A stretch of 64,000 nt of DNA from contig NC_064439.1 in assembly GCF_023343835.1 (NCBI RefSeq), forward strand, positions 28,435,933-28,499,932, given 5' to 3'. The number at the start of each line of letters is the position of its first letter. Position 1 is the first letter of the stretch. Positions 39,899 to 51,942 of this stretch are shown piece after piece. Position numbers and translations under genes: made by a program. The DNA is from Lagopus muta (Eukaryota; Chordata; Aves; Galliformes; Phasianidae). The notes below the pieces were generated by a model, which saw nothing but the letters and a program-made list of their open reading frames with translations, was not told where the DNA came from and did not search any database.

Positions 39899-42800
39899 TA
39901 AATTAATGTACTTTTTACCCTCATATATGCTTTTCACTAGTTTCAGTTACAAGAGAAGATGGGAATAGTGCCACAAGCTTGCTGTCCTGATTATTTTCTT
40001 AAACAGCAAGCTGGAAAAGGACTGATTTGTTTTCATCTGTGTGCATCTGTACATCTGTTAAGCTAAATAGATTGAAGGGATTGGGAAATATGGCCAGACT
40101 AAACTGTGATGCTTTTTATAGATAGAAATGACCCAGCTACTCAGAAATAATGTTTACTTTCTTAAAGAAGACACAGATGAATTAAAATTAGCAGTACTGT
40201 TCAAAGCTTATTCTACAAATTACTTAATTTTTACCAGTTATTTCTGAAAATATGGAGTATCTCTGATGTTTAGAAACATGCAAATATATTTTTGTTGTGA
40301 AAGAAGCTCAATTAAATAAGCACAATGTATCAAATATTACCAATATTGTGTATTCTTTTAGCACGAGTGCCAAGAAAACTGATTAAATGTCTACCATTAA
40401 AGATAGTAATTTGACAGCAATAGGTACAACATAATCTTTCCTTACCCATCCCCTGTAAGACTGTGGCATATATCAGAAGCACTTTTCCATTTGTAAAAGA
40501 TTCTACTTTAGGTGTGAATGTAGTTCATTTGATTTGATTTTTTTTTTCCAACTGAATGTTAGGCATGTATAAATGTTTAGAGGCTAGTTTGATGTATGTC
40601 TGTCATGCAGTTTGTGTTGTTTATGGGCAGCAGTTGTAATAAACTTGGAGAGGATTACAGTAGGTTTTTTTTTTTTTTTTGAAGCCTAAGCAATCAACAG
40701 CATCATCAAGCTTAATGACATTAGTCACGTCTGTGTGAAATTATGATACTGTAGCAACTATTCAGTTGATTATGGATAGACAGTGCGTAGATGCTGAAGG
40801 AGTAAACTCAGCAAATACAGAGCATTGGTATCCATCTCAGAGAAGAATGATGCAGACACATCCAAAATCATTGTAGTTTATGGCATTTTCATTGGGAAAA
40901 AAAGTGGTTCCTACGACCCGCAGGTAACCATATTTATCTCTGTCAGGAACTGTAAGGTTTTAAAACAAAAGTAACTTCCTGGTGATGCTCTTTATTCTGT
41001 TCTGCATGTAATAGAAAAGTTTAAGATGAAGGGCAGAAAAACACCAAGCTCTGTTTCTTCCATCTGTGTAACTACAAAGGGAAGGAAAACAAGGGAAAAA
41101 CACACACGAGGTAACTAGCAGGTTGTGCCCTGAGCAAGATAACTGCCTCATTGTGTCTGTTACAAATATTGTCATGACTTTAGTTCAAGCTTTGGCCTTA
41201 AACAATAGAGACCATGAAATACATACTTGCTACATATTGCAAATGTTATGGGAATTACCTAAATATTTTATACAAGGGTAGCAATACGTCTTGAACAAAC
41301 ATTACCTAGCCATAACATTCTGGAACAGGGACTCCTCAAACAATTGCGGCCGGCGAGAGGTTCCTACAGGAAGGTTCATAACCCAAATTCAGATTGTTTT
41401 CAGGCCTCCACTTTTAGGAAGGCTTTCTTTTTTCAGTTTACTGCAGAAGGTCTGTGTGGTGGGGGAAGCGGAGTTTTCCTTGTGTGTGCTTTTCCTTGAG
41501 GGCTTCAAACAGGAAGAATTATTTTAAGATTACAAAATGCTCTGAATACTCAAAAGGCCACCAGAAATATTTGTGGAAATAAGCTGAAGACTGCTCTTTT
41601 GTCCCTTTGTCCATTTATTTTTGCAGATTGGTTCATGTTAGAACATGGTTGTATAGGATATATCTTATCTAATATAGATATCTTAGATAGATAGAAGAAA
41701 TTAAATAGGCCCCATAAGCTGGCAAGGACCCAGATACTGTAGCGCAGATGTATGGATACTGTAACACTTGATTTTTTTGTGGTTGATGTAGCAACAAAAT
41801 CAGAAACTATTTCTTCCCACTTAAGAAAAACACTTCAAAAAATCATGGTGGTGATCTTGTGCCATTATGTAGACCACAGACCACCTCTACCAAACCAGAA
41901 GGTCAAATGAATGGTTCAGACAGACAAATGTATGGCTGCTTGCATCCTGCTTATCGGGGGTGAGTCCACCTCACTCAATGCTTGTGGTTATTGTTGTTCA
42001 CTTTCTTTTCAAATCCTGGTCTATTTCAAACTATTGTCCTGTGTTCCTTGAAAGGAATGTTCATCTACCTTTGAAGGACTGTCTTTCAAACTGCTCATTA
42101 CTATAGAAATGTCACACTTAATTTTATAACCCGAAAGAGCCTAGATCCAAACTTGCCAAGTGTTGAGTCAGGGAATTCTTACAGGAGAAATCCTGGATCA
42201 AAAATTCATGCTAGCTGGAGTCTTGCTGCCCCTAGGATATCTGTTTCAGTAAGCCTCTCTTATGAAGGAAGTTGCAAACTGGCTCCAGATATATCCCCTC
42301 AGAAATAAACTAGCAATATTTTATACCTATAAAATGAACAACTTTTCATCTGTGGTAGATAGACTAGCTAGCAGTTCTCTTGACTATTTAGGAGAAATGA
42401 TAAACTGCTAAAGCATTTGTGGTATCTTGGTGATGGAATTTTTTGTAGCTATAGGGACACAGTAAGAATATTTGTGTGAAACACTGGGGAAGCATTTCTG
42501 AACAGTACTGCACTGAGATCACCAGAACTGCTAAAAACTGGCACTGTGTAGGTTTTGAAGCTGTTTTCCTCATGTTTTCTAGAAGATCTAGAAGATTTCT
42601 AGAATGACTCGCTAAAACTAAGAACTTCTTTTGGAAAGATCTTTTACATTTCATATGCCTATGATTGTTTCATGTGCTTTAATATTTTATTCATTGGGGC
42701 ATTTCAAAGTTACTTACTCAATATAGAATACGCAATTTAGAATAGAAATGATAAAAAGCCTGTTTTCTTTAGGAAAAAAAAAGAGATGTGCATATGTTCT

Positions 42801-45800
42801 TACAAGAGGAGTTTTCTAATTAAACATTTTCAATTATTTTAGTGTAGAAGGAAAAATATTTAATGAACATTCTGAACTGTAGAAGAGCACTCTAGACACT
42901 GGTCTATTTCTTTGTTTGTTTTGGACGTGTCCATAACATACTGACTTTTAAGAGACAACTTCTGCATAGCTAAGACTCTTAAAACTTTACTTTGTGAGAT
43001 AGTACCTGGGGCTCTATGTTGAAGCCGATTCTTGGTAGTGAAAATTAACAGGTAAGTAGCTGTAACTGAGGAGCTAAACATCTCTCTTGCAAGCAGAGCA
43101 CATTGGTTGGAAAGTTTTCAGAACACTCATTACTAGCAAGTGTTAAATACTAGGAGTCACTCTGTGGGCCAGACTGGATTCAGAGAGCTGGAGATAATGG
43201 GACTATAAAGATGATATGTAGCTAGCAACAGTTGTGGCTTGCTTAGGGACACAAGTAAACACAGTCTGGTTAGGACACTTAACAGGATAAATGTGGAAAA
43301 AAGAAGGGATAAAACAAACAATATATCAACTGGCTTGTGGGCAGTTTTCAGTACATGCATGTTCTTCTATAGGGTTGAGAAGAAAAAAACATGCCAGGAC
43401 AGGAGAATAAAGATTCAAGTGTTTCCCTAGCACACATACCTGCTCCTGATGCCCTTTCTCCAGTGTTTTTGTTTGCTTTATGCAATGCAGTCACTCTCTG
43501 GATATATGCTGTCTTCATTCTCCACAGACTGTTATTTCCCCACATCCCTGTCTGACAAGACTTGCTGCCCCCTCTCTTCTCTCGACTTCCTCGGATGCCT
43601 CAGTCGCAGTTAAAATGAATGAAAACACTGCTGGAGTGACCTGAAGTTGTGGTAGTCATGCTGGATAGAAAAAGATGCTGCAGGTTGAACACACAAAAAA
43701 TTACATTCACTGAGACATGGTGTCAATCAGTAATCTCAGCCAGGTCCCAGACAGGCTGCAGCCTCTGTGAGCATGGCCATCAGGTGGGAGACAGGCACAG
43801 TTCACTCTCAAGAATTATGAACTCAGTGGATGACTGCACTTTCTATCCATCATGAAAACAGTTCAAATAAGACTGCACACAACACTTTTTTTTTTTTTTT
43901 TCCTCAGGGAGGCTATTTCCTGAGGAGGCACTAAAAGCACTGTGCTTGGGCTTTCTGGTTTGTTTGTTCTTTTTGTTTTTACTTATGCAGTATGTTCATG
44001 GAAATCTCTCTGTGAGATTGTAAAGATTACAAATTGATTTTTGCCTCGACCTTTGGCATTCAGATATCAGTGTCTCTGTTTGCTGTTTTTTCATGTTCTT
44101 CTCCATGTACATCTTCTAGAATTGATAGAAAGTACCCCGAAAAGATAGAATACAATAACCATTAATGTAATATCTGTAGTTTGTTGTAATCACAGAGAAG
44201 TTTTATAAAGCTAAATTAAAATGTATGACATCTAGCTATATTAATTAAAATTAGCTCAAGTTTACTAGTACAGAAATTTAGCTCTGGTATGGCAACTGTA
44301 TTGTCACTTCTAATTTAGATCATTTTTTTTACTCATTAGTCTGACTTTGTGTATACCCTTTCCTCTTAATGAGAGCAGAAAGAAAATTTGCAGCCTACTG
44401 AGTTAGACACCATAATTATAAGCTTGTTTCAGGGCCTCTCAAACCACAGGTTTTGTTAATATTATAAGCCAATTTAGTGGCGAAGCCCTGTTAATAAATA
44501 TAGTTCAGCAGTTTTTTAAAGCAGAAGTAAAAAAAAAAAGATTAAAAAAATAATTAAAAAAATCAGTCCTTCATGTATTTTTTTCTGCAAAGAACATCTT
44601 GGTGCAGCGAGATCATATGCTGGTGCAGCTGGATCATGTGTTGTCCACATTTGCTGATTGTCATAGTGATTTACATGGTGACCCATGCTTTCCTGCTTCT
44701 GCATACTAATAAGTGTAAGCTATTTATTTAAGTGTATGGTCAGATGTATTGGAAATATAGTCCCATGTACTAAAGAACCTGCCAGCACCATGGGACCTAT
44801 ACTCAATCACTGGTAGTTGTAAATTGTTAAAATGGTCCTTTACATGGCTTTGGTGTGTTACCACAAAATTCACAGGTACAGCTGAGGGATTAGCACAAAC
44901 TTGTGACCATTTCCAATTTGCACTTTGTATGCAGTCACCATACTGTGGAAACTAAGAAAATACAGTAGTGATTCCCAGTGGCCATGAAGGATCCAATGAA
45001 GAGAAGGTATTTACTGATCCCAATTACATGACTGCCAGAAAAATGAAATTTGTGCAACATATGCAGAAATGGTGTTTTTCTTTAAATGAGTTTGTAGTTA
45101 CAGGTAACTTTTATATATGGCCTAACAAATACAGGGGAGAAGGAAAAAGTCCAGGGCACGCAGACATCCAGCTGCAGGTGTTTTGGTTGAGGGAGTAGGC
45201 TCTCTTAGCTCCTTCTGGTTTGCCTGTGGGAAGGGATCAGCTCTTATTGGAGACTTCTGTATGGCTCTCAGTTACCTGACTGGGAGTGCATTAGATTGGA
45301 CTAAAATAATGGGTGGCTCTTCACTTTCCAGGACAAAACCAAAAAGTTCATTGGGAACGACTATGTAAAGCCATATTTTAGCCATACAATAAAATCTACT
45401 CATTATGCTTGTGGGGAAAAGGGTTGATTACTGTTTTAGGCAGCCAAGGTAAATTAAGTTGCTTGCTATATCTGATGGTTCTTCAGGATATATTAAGTTA
45501 AAAAAAAAAAAAAAAACCTCTATTGAATAGGGAGGCAGTTTCTGTACAAATTTGTTCTAGTTTGCTCATTCCTGCATATGAGAGAAAACCTGAGAAGAGT
45601 AAGCAAAGAACAGATTTTTACACTTAGTACATAACAGTATTTTTCCTTTTCTCCTTTATTTTTCTGCATTTGCAGGTGAAACATAGTTCTTGCTCTACAC
45701 AGTATAGGATCTGAGGAGGATCATGATACTCTCTCACTGATGTTGCTTATTAATTTCTCATGTTTTCTGGAACTAGAATAGTCTCAAGCACTGTCTCTAG

Positions 45801-46242
45801 TTGTGTTTTTATTTTACTTAGGATTTTTTGTGGCGTCTGTTTTAACTACTAAGACTAGATTTCATCAGATTACTGCAATACCATGATTTTAAATTAAAAT
45901 ACTATTAATTGTGTTGTAATGCTCATAGGCTACTTGCCCAAATATTAATTATATTTCATATATTTTATGCTTTATTGACTCTTCAACTTCTAGAAATGCT
46001 CCCCAACTTAAATACTCAATAGAATACTGAGTGTAATTATAAACACTGGCATCTCAGAAGCTCACACAAGGGAAATGGAGGGAGCCAGGAAAGAGGGGTA
46101 TGGAGGAAGGGAAGAAGAATGTGCTTGTTATGTCCTGCATTGAAAAAAATTCAAATAGTAGGAAAAAAACCCCACATTTCTTGTCAATCTAATTCTCATT
46201 AAAACTTTCTACAGTATAAATAGAGCATGAAAATAAGGCTTC

Positions 46243-46245
<3 letters not shown>
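39899..46245. other. AT-rich intergenic DNA
   Basis: About 6.3 kb without a recognised gene. Frames of 60-88 codons lack domains. A poly-T tract lies near 43888-43901, and a 21-bp tandem pair lies at 44600-44641. Confidence 0.5.
44600..44641. repeat. 21-bp two-copy tandem repeat
   Basis: TGGTGCAGCGAGATCATATG then TGGTGCAGCTGGATCATGTG, head to tail with a few mismatches. Confidence 0.8.
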
Positions 46246-46278
<33 letters not shown>

Positions 46279-46333
46279 ATAAAGCAATATACTATTAGTC
46301 ACAGAGGTTTTTTTTTTTTGTTTTTTTTTTTTT
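46246..46333. repeat. Poly-A / poly-T inverted tracts
   Basis: A run of 30 A (46246-46275), a 32-bp spacer, then T runs of 12 and 13 nt split by one G (46308-46333). The arms are complementary and could fold back. Confidence 0.85.
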
Positions 46334-46395
46334 CAAGATATAATTGTTTCCATTTAAGTTCTAAACAAGTGAGGAAGAATTTTATTTAATATTCA

Positions 46396-47570
46396 TAGTC
46401 ATAAAATCATAGAATCATTTGAGTTGGAAGAGACTTTTAGGGCTCATCTAGACCAAATCCCCTGTAATGAACAGGGGCACCTACAGCTAGATCAGGCTGC
46501 TTGAAGCCTGGTCCAGTCTGACCTTGAACATCTCCAGGTATGAGTATTCCACAGCTCTCTGGGCAACCTGTTCCAGTGACTTGCTACCCTTATCTTAAAA
46601 AACTTTTTCAGTACAATCTAAATATTCCCTCTTTTAGATTGAAACCATTTCCCCTTGTCCTATCACAACACACCCTGTAAAAGAGTCTGTCCCTTCTTAT
46701 AGCCCCCCTTCAGATACTGAAAGGCAGCTCTCAGCTTTCCCTGGAGCTCTCTCTTTTCCAGACTTAACAGCCCCAGTTCTCTCAGCCTGTTTTCATAGGA
46801 GAGATGTTCAATCTCTTAGATCATTTTTGTGGCCTTACTCTGGACATGCTTCAACAGGTCTATGTCTCTCCTGTACTGAGGACTCCGCATCTGGACACAG
46901 TACAGGTGAGGTCTCACCAGTACAGAGCAGAGGGACAGGATCCTTTCCCTTGGTCTGCTGGCCATGCTTCTTTTGATGCAGTCCAGGATACAGTCAGCTC
47001 TCTGGGCCGGAACATTGCTGGCTTATGTCTAGATGCCACCCACCAGTACTCCCAAGTCCTTTTCAGCAGGACTGTGCTCTATCCTTTCATCTCACAGCTT
47101 GTATTGGTTGTGGGAGTTACCTCAATCCAGGTACAAGACCTTGCACTTGCATTGTTGAACCTCATGAGGTTCTCCTGAGCCAACTGCTCAAACCTGTCTA
47201 GGTCCCCCTGGACAGCATCCTGTCCCTTGGTCATGTCGACTGCACCACCCAGCTTGGTGTCTTCTGCAAACTTGCTGAGGGTGCACTTGATCCCGCTGTG
47301 GAGCATCAGTTCCAGCACTGACCCCTGAGGGACACCACTCATCGCCGACCTCCATCTGGACATTGAGCCATTGACCACCATTCTGGGCATGATTTTGCAG
47401 CTACTTTGTTGTTCATTTAACAATCCACACATCAAATCCATATCTTTCCAATTTGGAGAAAAGGATGTTGTGGGGTACTGTGTTAAAGGCCTTAGTGACG
47501 TCCAGATAGATCAGTGGCTTTCCCCTCATCTACTGATGCGGTTATGCCACCACAGAAGGCTGCTAGGTCA
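46396..47570 (-). mobile_element. CR1 LINE fragment, about 1.2 kb (antisense)
   Basis: The longest CR1 copy in the window. On the + strand it starts TCATAAAATCATAGAATC, GAGTTGGAAGAGAC (reverse of the 3' end), then 'CACCTACAGCTAGATCAGG', 'GGGCAACCTGTTCCAGTG', 'CATCTGGACACAGTACAGG', 'GACCTTGCACTTGCATTG', 'CAGCTTGGTGTCTTCTGC' and the 'GTTAAAGGCCTTAGTGACGT' block deep in the reverse-transcriptase ORF. Frames of 124, 120 and 88 codons across it are relics of CR1. The coding frame is broken, so it cannot mobilise itself. Confidence 0.96.
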
Positions 47571-49184
47571 GGGAATTTCTAAAGTCCACTCACTGACATT
47601 AAGTCAGTTTCCCTTGATGATTAGTTCCCTGAATTGAGTACAAAGAAAGTCATCCAAGTTACCACAAGCTCTCTTTCTTAGCAGAACAAAGTTACAGTGG
47701 AAAATAACGCCTAAACCAGAGGCAGTTGTACATATCCCCAAAATTATCCCCAAAATTTGAACTGCAAAAATTATAATTTTAAATCACAGTTATCTTGTCT
47801 CCAAGAATGCAGAAAAGGAATCACAAATAATCAAAGCATATTTCTTCTGTGTTATTTGCACTGAAGACAGCCAGAAAAAGTCAGCACACAGAATTAATCT
47901 GAGGGAAGTAAAGATTTGGCCATGAATAGAAAGAGTAGGATAAAGGATAGAAATGAGTCAGAGATGACCCTGAGATATCAAGCACTGTTTATAATTCTTA
48001 TAAATTCCTCACAAATAGCAAGATTTTTCTTGGTCTTGTGGTGTTCCTGTGAAACTTCAGCTCACTCAGGAATTTGTCTGTTTAATACAAGTTCCCTTTC
48101 CAAGCAGCTGCCCACCTCTTGAAATGAGAGAGAAGTCTGTGCATGGCAGGAGAAGCAGAAACAGAGCCTAAATGACGTTTGGAACAGAAGTTAATTGTTC
48201 ATTTTGGAGACAGGGCAGCAGATGTGACTGCTGACAAGCAAGAGCTCTGGAAGCTTCAGGGGATCATAGTAACACAGTGTGCTAGATAGGGAGGAGCCTG
48301 CTAGTTAATGTAGCACCTCACATGTGCTGGGGAAAGGCACGGTTCACAGGAGACGCAGACACTTCTCTTAGAAATCTCACTGTCGGATAGACTCACAATT
48401 CATGACTGAAAACAGAAATGCTGGATTTGAGCAATGAGGAAAAAAATGATTGTTGATGGTTCTAGAGAAGTTGTTAAGAGACAGTGTGATCTTTAGCTTA
48501 CACCTAATAAGCCACCTGGGGAGTAGGCTAGAGATAAAATAAGAAGAGATTGGTTAGGGTTGGACAAAAATGATCTGTGTAGGAATTAAACCCTTTTAAC
48601 TATTCATAGGAGATCAGCCACATCCATTATTTGTAAGACCAAATGTTGTTAAACCTGCCCAAATATTAACAAACACACACACACAAAGAATAGTAATAGA
48701 AACACACATACAAAACCACATTGTGCTGCAAAGGAGGCTGTAAGACCGCTGAATCATGGTTATAGAGTTTTTGCAAGATCTCTACTGCACCCAGATAAGT
48801 GGAAAAGAAATTACCGAAATGGCGGATTAATACAAGAAACAGCAAGAACACCAGGAGAAGGTGGATTTGTAAAAGCTGTAGCTAACATGGTGTGAAGGTT
48901 CTTCAGGTAATTTCTGAACATCTTACATCTTCTATCTGTTGTTAAAAAGGTGTTTGACCCATAGGAGTTGATTTCCAATAGCCTGCAGTGAAAAGGATTA
49001 CACTGTACAGGTGTACAGAAGATTTCTGCCTAGTAGTGACAGTTTTTGTTTGTTTCGAAATCCTTGAGCTGAAGAGCAACCAGAGAACTCTGCTGGCATC
49101 ATGCAGGTTTCCATGGCCTCAGAATGGAGTCGGGAGATGATGTTTATCATGGGAGGCTAAAATCAATCTCCTTCTTCGTGAAAC
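47571..49184. other. AT-rich intergenic DNA
   Basis: No gene recognised. A short (CA)n run lies at about 48673-48684. Confidence 0.5.
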
Positions 49185-49382
49185 CTCCTGTACAACCTCC
49201 TAGACAACTTACATACTGCACAAGCTGCCCAGCAAGGCTGTGTAGTCTCTGTGGGGATCTCCAAAAGCCACTTAAATGTGAGGCTGGGCAGCCTGCTCTG
49301 AGTGGCCCTGAAGGAACAGGGGGCTGGGACAGTGTGATCTCCAGAGGTCCCTGCCAAGCTCAACCATCCTATGAAGTGATGT
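49185..49382 (+). mobile_element. Diverged CR1 3' end
   Basis: CACAAGCTGCCCAGCAAGGC, 'TGTAGTCTCTGTGGGGATCT', AGTGTGATCTCCAGAGGTCC and CCTATGAAGTGAT follow the order of a CR1 3' tail in sense orientation. More diverged than the other copies. Confidence 0.8.
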
Positions 49383-49440
49383 TTGGGTGTCTGACAGTAT
49401 TTAAGCAGCACAAAATGTCAAGAAACAGCTAAGATCTTGA

Positions 49441-49569
49441 AGTTCAGTGAAGTATAACAAGTTGCTGGAGATTTTGTGCAGTCGTAGTGAAGAAATAAAA
49501 GACAGACTGGAAACAATCAAAAATTGGAAGAAGAGCTTTAAACAATGGCTGAAAGCTTTCAACGCAAAG
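49441..49569 (+). other. Short helical open frame, exon candidate
   Basis: A 43-codon frame runs from just after a TGA at 49438 to a possible donor AAG|GTAATG at 49569/49570 (stop TAG at 49576). It is rich in Lys, Glu, Leu and Trp, with an amphipathic pattern (KLLEILCSRSEEIKDRLET and NWKKSFKQWLKAFNAK parts), unlike the random frames around it. A possible acceptor is TTCAG at 49442-49446, but its pyrimidine tract is poor. No known family is recognised. It could be an exon of an unannotated transcript, a pseudogene piece or chance. Confidence 0.25.
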
Positions 49570-50199
49570 GTAATGTAGATGAAGAGAAGAATGAAAGCAG
49601 AGCAGCAATTTGTGTTGTGCGTGATCACAGCACACTTATGCTGACAGAGGAAGGAGCCAGTGAGCAGAAAGAGGTTAGGGGTGAGACGAGTAGTGAAAGG
49701 GACTGGGCAGTTTAAGTTGGAAGAAACTGGGAGTTTGGATTGGTTTGGAGACTACAGAAGGCATCAATTTTTTATTCCAGTTCTAAAATCAGAAGAAAGG
49801 AGATGGAGAAGAGAAGACAGGAGGATGTGGCATGTCATTGCCCTTTGTTTTCCCAGTGTGCTTGCAAGGTCTGGTGAGGAGAGACCATGATGAGGAAAGG
49901 GATAGCAGTGAGGAGCTGACATCCTCTGCAAAGGTGCTTGGCCTGGAATGTGGCAGGAATGTGACTGCAACTTTTAAGGCATACCGTTCTTTCAGTACTT
50001 TTTTTCCTCCACGGATTTTCGCATATTTTATTTGCTGAAGATCTGCTTTTCAAAACATCATTTGATCAACTCCTTGCTTTCCAGCAAGCACGCTAGCATT
50101 TTTAAGATTTATTTAAATTAATTTTATCTGAATACTCTGGCTTCAGCACAGTCTGCATCTGGGATAGCTTCCCAGGCAATTAAACTCGAGCAATTAAGC
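49570..50199. other. Proximal upstream flank of AHR
   Basis: Purine-rich and then AT-rich DNA leading into the CpG island. Nothing recognised. Confidence 0.5.
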
Positions 50200-50259
50200 T
50201 GGTAAACAAGCGTGCGTTATGCTGTCTAATTCACGCTGTGCACTTCTGAGGACGAGGCC

Positions 50260-50266
50260 CACGCCA
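50260..50266 (-). promoter_or_regulatory. Xenobiotic response element-like core
   Basis: CACGCCA on the + strand is TGGCGTG on the minus strand, matching the AHR/ARNT core TNGCGTG. A single heptamer in a CpG-rich region is easily a chance match. Confidence 0.2.
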
Positions 50267-50596
50267 CTGCGGGACGCATGGGATGTTGGAGCCGGGCAGC
50301 CAGGCCTTGCACAATCCCGGCGCTGTTTCTTACCGGCTGCCGTATGGCAATACCTGCGCCACAGCTGACAAACTCCATCAGCAAAGCGGAGCCGGAAAGC
50401 TTGCATAACCACAGCGCTGGTTTCAACAGCCAGCGAGGGAACGCGCGAGTGCTCGTAGCTGCCGCTTGAACTCCCGCAGCCCGGCCAGCGTCGGCAGGCA
50501 GGAGCAAGCCAGCACCAAGGACACTGCCTCAGCCTCCTCGCAGCCAGGCAGGGAGAGCGAGGGAAGGCTAAAGCTCGCAGCCCGGTTGCCAGGCGG

Positions 50597-50602
50597 CACG
50601 TG
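50597..50602. promoter_or_regulatory. CACGTG E-box
   Basis: A palindromic canonical E-box in GGCACGTGGGCC, within the distal part of the CpG island. Such sites can bind MYC/MAX or USF family factors. Functionality cannot be judged. Confidence 0.3.
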
Positions 50603-51290
50603 GGCCGATGCTGCGGGCTTCGGGGAGCCGGGGAGAGCGCTTCCAGCTCCGGGATGCTCTCAGCCAGGCTCTCCCGCAGGCACCGCCGCGCACGGCCATG
50701 TTTACAGGGCGACTCCCCGTCTCCCAGGCTGAGCGCGGAGGCAAAATTTATTGCCGTTATTCCGGGGGAAGAGCTCCGCTCTTGTGAGAGGAAACGGAGG
50801 AAGAAAACAGGAGGGCGAAGCAGCGGCGGGTCACAGAGGCATTGAAGGGGCTTCTTCAGCGGTTCTGTTTGTCGACAGCGTGGCAGCGCCTTGTGCTTTT
50901 TGCGATGTTGCTCCTTTTCTTCAACATCACCGTTTAGTTTCACGCGTCAGCGCCATAACTCGCGGCCTTATCCCCTCACGAGGCACTGACGGCATCCCGG
51001 GCCAGCGACCCTTCCGCTCCCTTAGAGCTGAGGGAGCCGCAGCGTTGCGCGGAGCGCCCCGCGGTCCCTGCGCTCGGTGCAGCCGCGTTCCCACCTCTTC
51101 CCCCAGCCGGCCGCTGCCCGGGGTCGGCTCCCAGCCCACTTCAGGAGGCGGCCCGCTTTGCGTCTTTTCAGCCTCAGGACGGCAGAAGGCGGAGTGCCTC
51201 GTGTTCCCTCCACGCCGCAGCGCTATCCGGCCCGGCTCAAACCCACGCTGCCTGCGGCGCTCCGCCGCCGTCCCCTCGCCTGACCTTCCC

Positions 51291-51303
51291 AACATGGCGG
51301 CGC
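51291..51303 (+). promoter_or_regulatory. YY1-like initiator motif
   Basis: AACATGGCGGCGC closely matches the YY1 consensus AAnATGGCGGC, which often lies just downstream of the start site of TATA-less CpG promoters. This suggests a transcription start near 51.27-51.29 kb and a 5' UTR of roughly 0.6 kb. Inferred from motif position only. Confidence 0.4.
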
Positions 51304-51378
51304 GGCCGCCCCCTCCTCCCTCCGCGCGGCCGCCGCAAGGGGCCTCCTCGGCGCGGGGCGGCGGCACTGTCAGGCTGC

Positions 51379-51387
51379 GGGGCGGGC
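51379..51387 (+). promoter_or_regulatory. GC box
   Basis: GGGGCGGGC, a canonical SP1/KLF site. Others lie at 51662-51670 (CCCCGCCCC, minus orientation) and in the 51740-51753 cluster of three overlapping GGGCGG units. SP1-type sites are typical of AHR promoters in mammals. Confidence 0.55.
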
Positions 51388-51739
51388 CCAGCCCGGCAGC
51401 GCGGCGGCGGCCGCGGGAGGAGCGGGGCTGGGTTGAGCTAGGCGGGGAGAGGAGGCCCGGCCCGGCCGGGCGCCGCGCACACTGACGGGCGCTCGGCTAG
51501 CAGACGGGCGAGGAGACGGCGCGGTCGGCCGGGAGTCTGCGTCGGATCGGAGGGGAGACGCGGGGCTGAGCGGCACCGCAAAGAGTCGGCCGCCCTCACA
51601 CCTGTGCCGTGCGGAGGCGCCGCGCGGCGAGTGGGTGTCGCCGCCGCCGATCACCTGGGATCCCCGCCCCGCGCCACCTCCGCCTCCCTCCGTCCTCGCC
51701 GGGCCAGGGGAGGCGCCGCCGCTGCGAGCGTGCTGCTGC

Positions 51740-51753
51740 GGGCGGGCGGGCGG
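51740..51753 (+). promoter_or_regulatory. Clustered GC boxes
   Basis: GGGCGGGCGGGCGG gives three overlapping GGGCGG motifs about 140 bp upstream of the AHR start codon. It may act as promoter or as structured 5' UTR, depending on where transcription starts. Confidence 0.5.
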
Positions 51754-51886
51754 CAGGGCCGGGGCCCGCGGGCGAGGCAGGAGCTGCGGCGCCGCTGGGA
51801 CTCGCCTTCTCCCGGCAGCCGGGGCGAGGCGGACGGCGAGGCGGCCCCCGGCCGGCGGCGGTGCGGGGCGCTGGAGCCGCGGCAGG

Positions 51887-51942
51887 ATGAACCCCAATGT
51901 CACCTACGCTAGTCGCAAGCGGCGGAAACCTGTGCAGAAAAT
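51887..51942 (+). CDS. AHR: Aryl hydrocarbon receptor, coding exon 1
   Basis: Start of AHR, the ligand-activated bHLH-PAS transcription factor. It sits in the cytosol with HSP90 and AIP, then enters the nucleus, pairs with ARNT and activates CYP1A-type genes after binding dioxin-like or indole ligands. Exon 1 encodes MNPNVTYASRKRRKPVQK plus two bases of the next codon. TYASRKRRKPVQK is the highly conserved AHR N-terminus and first half of its bipartite nuclear localisation signal; Ser9 corresponds to a PKC site of mammalian AHR (human Ser12). The ATG has a fair context (GGCAGGATGA) and is the first ATG after 51294. The protein starts three residues shorter than human. The donor is AT|GTAAGC, a strong consensus, phase 2. 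The exon lies in the CpG island. Confidence 0.97.

Noticed and set aside
46804-47441. ORFs of 124 and 120 codons as host genes
   Set aside because: They lie inside an antisense CR1 fragment and translate its broken reverse-transcriptase region.
50194-51903. Long open frames of 146-249 codons on both strands in the CpG island
   Set aside because: GC-rich DNA has few stop codons. The frames overlap each other on both strands, are Ala/Arg/Pro/Gly-rich with no domain, and sit over the AHR promoter and leader.
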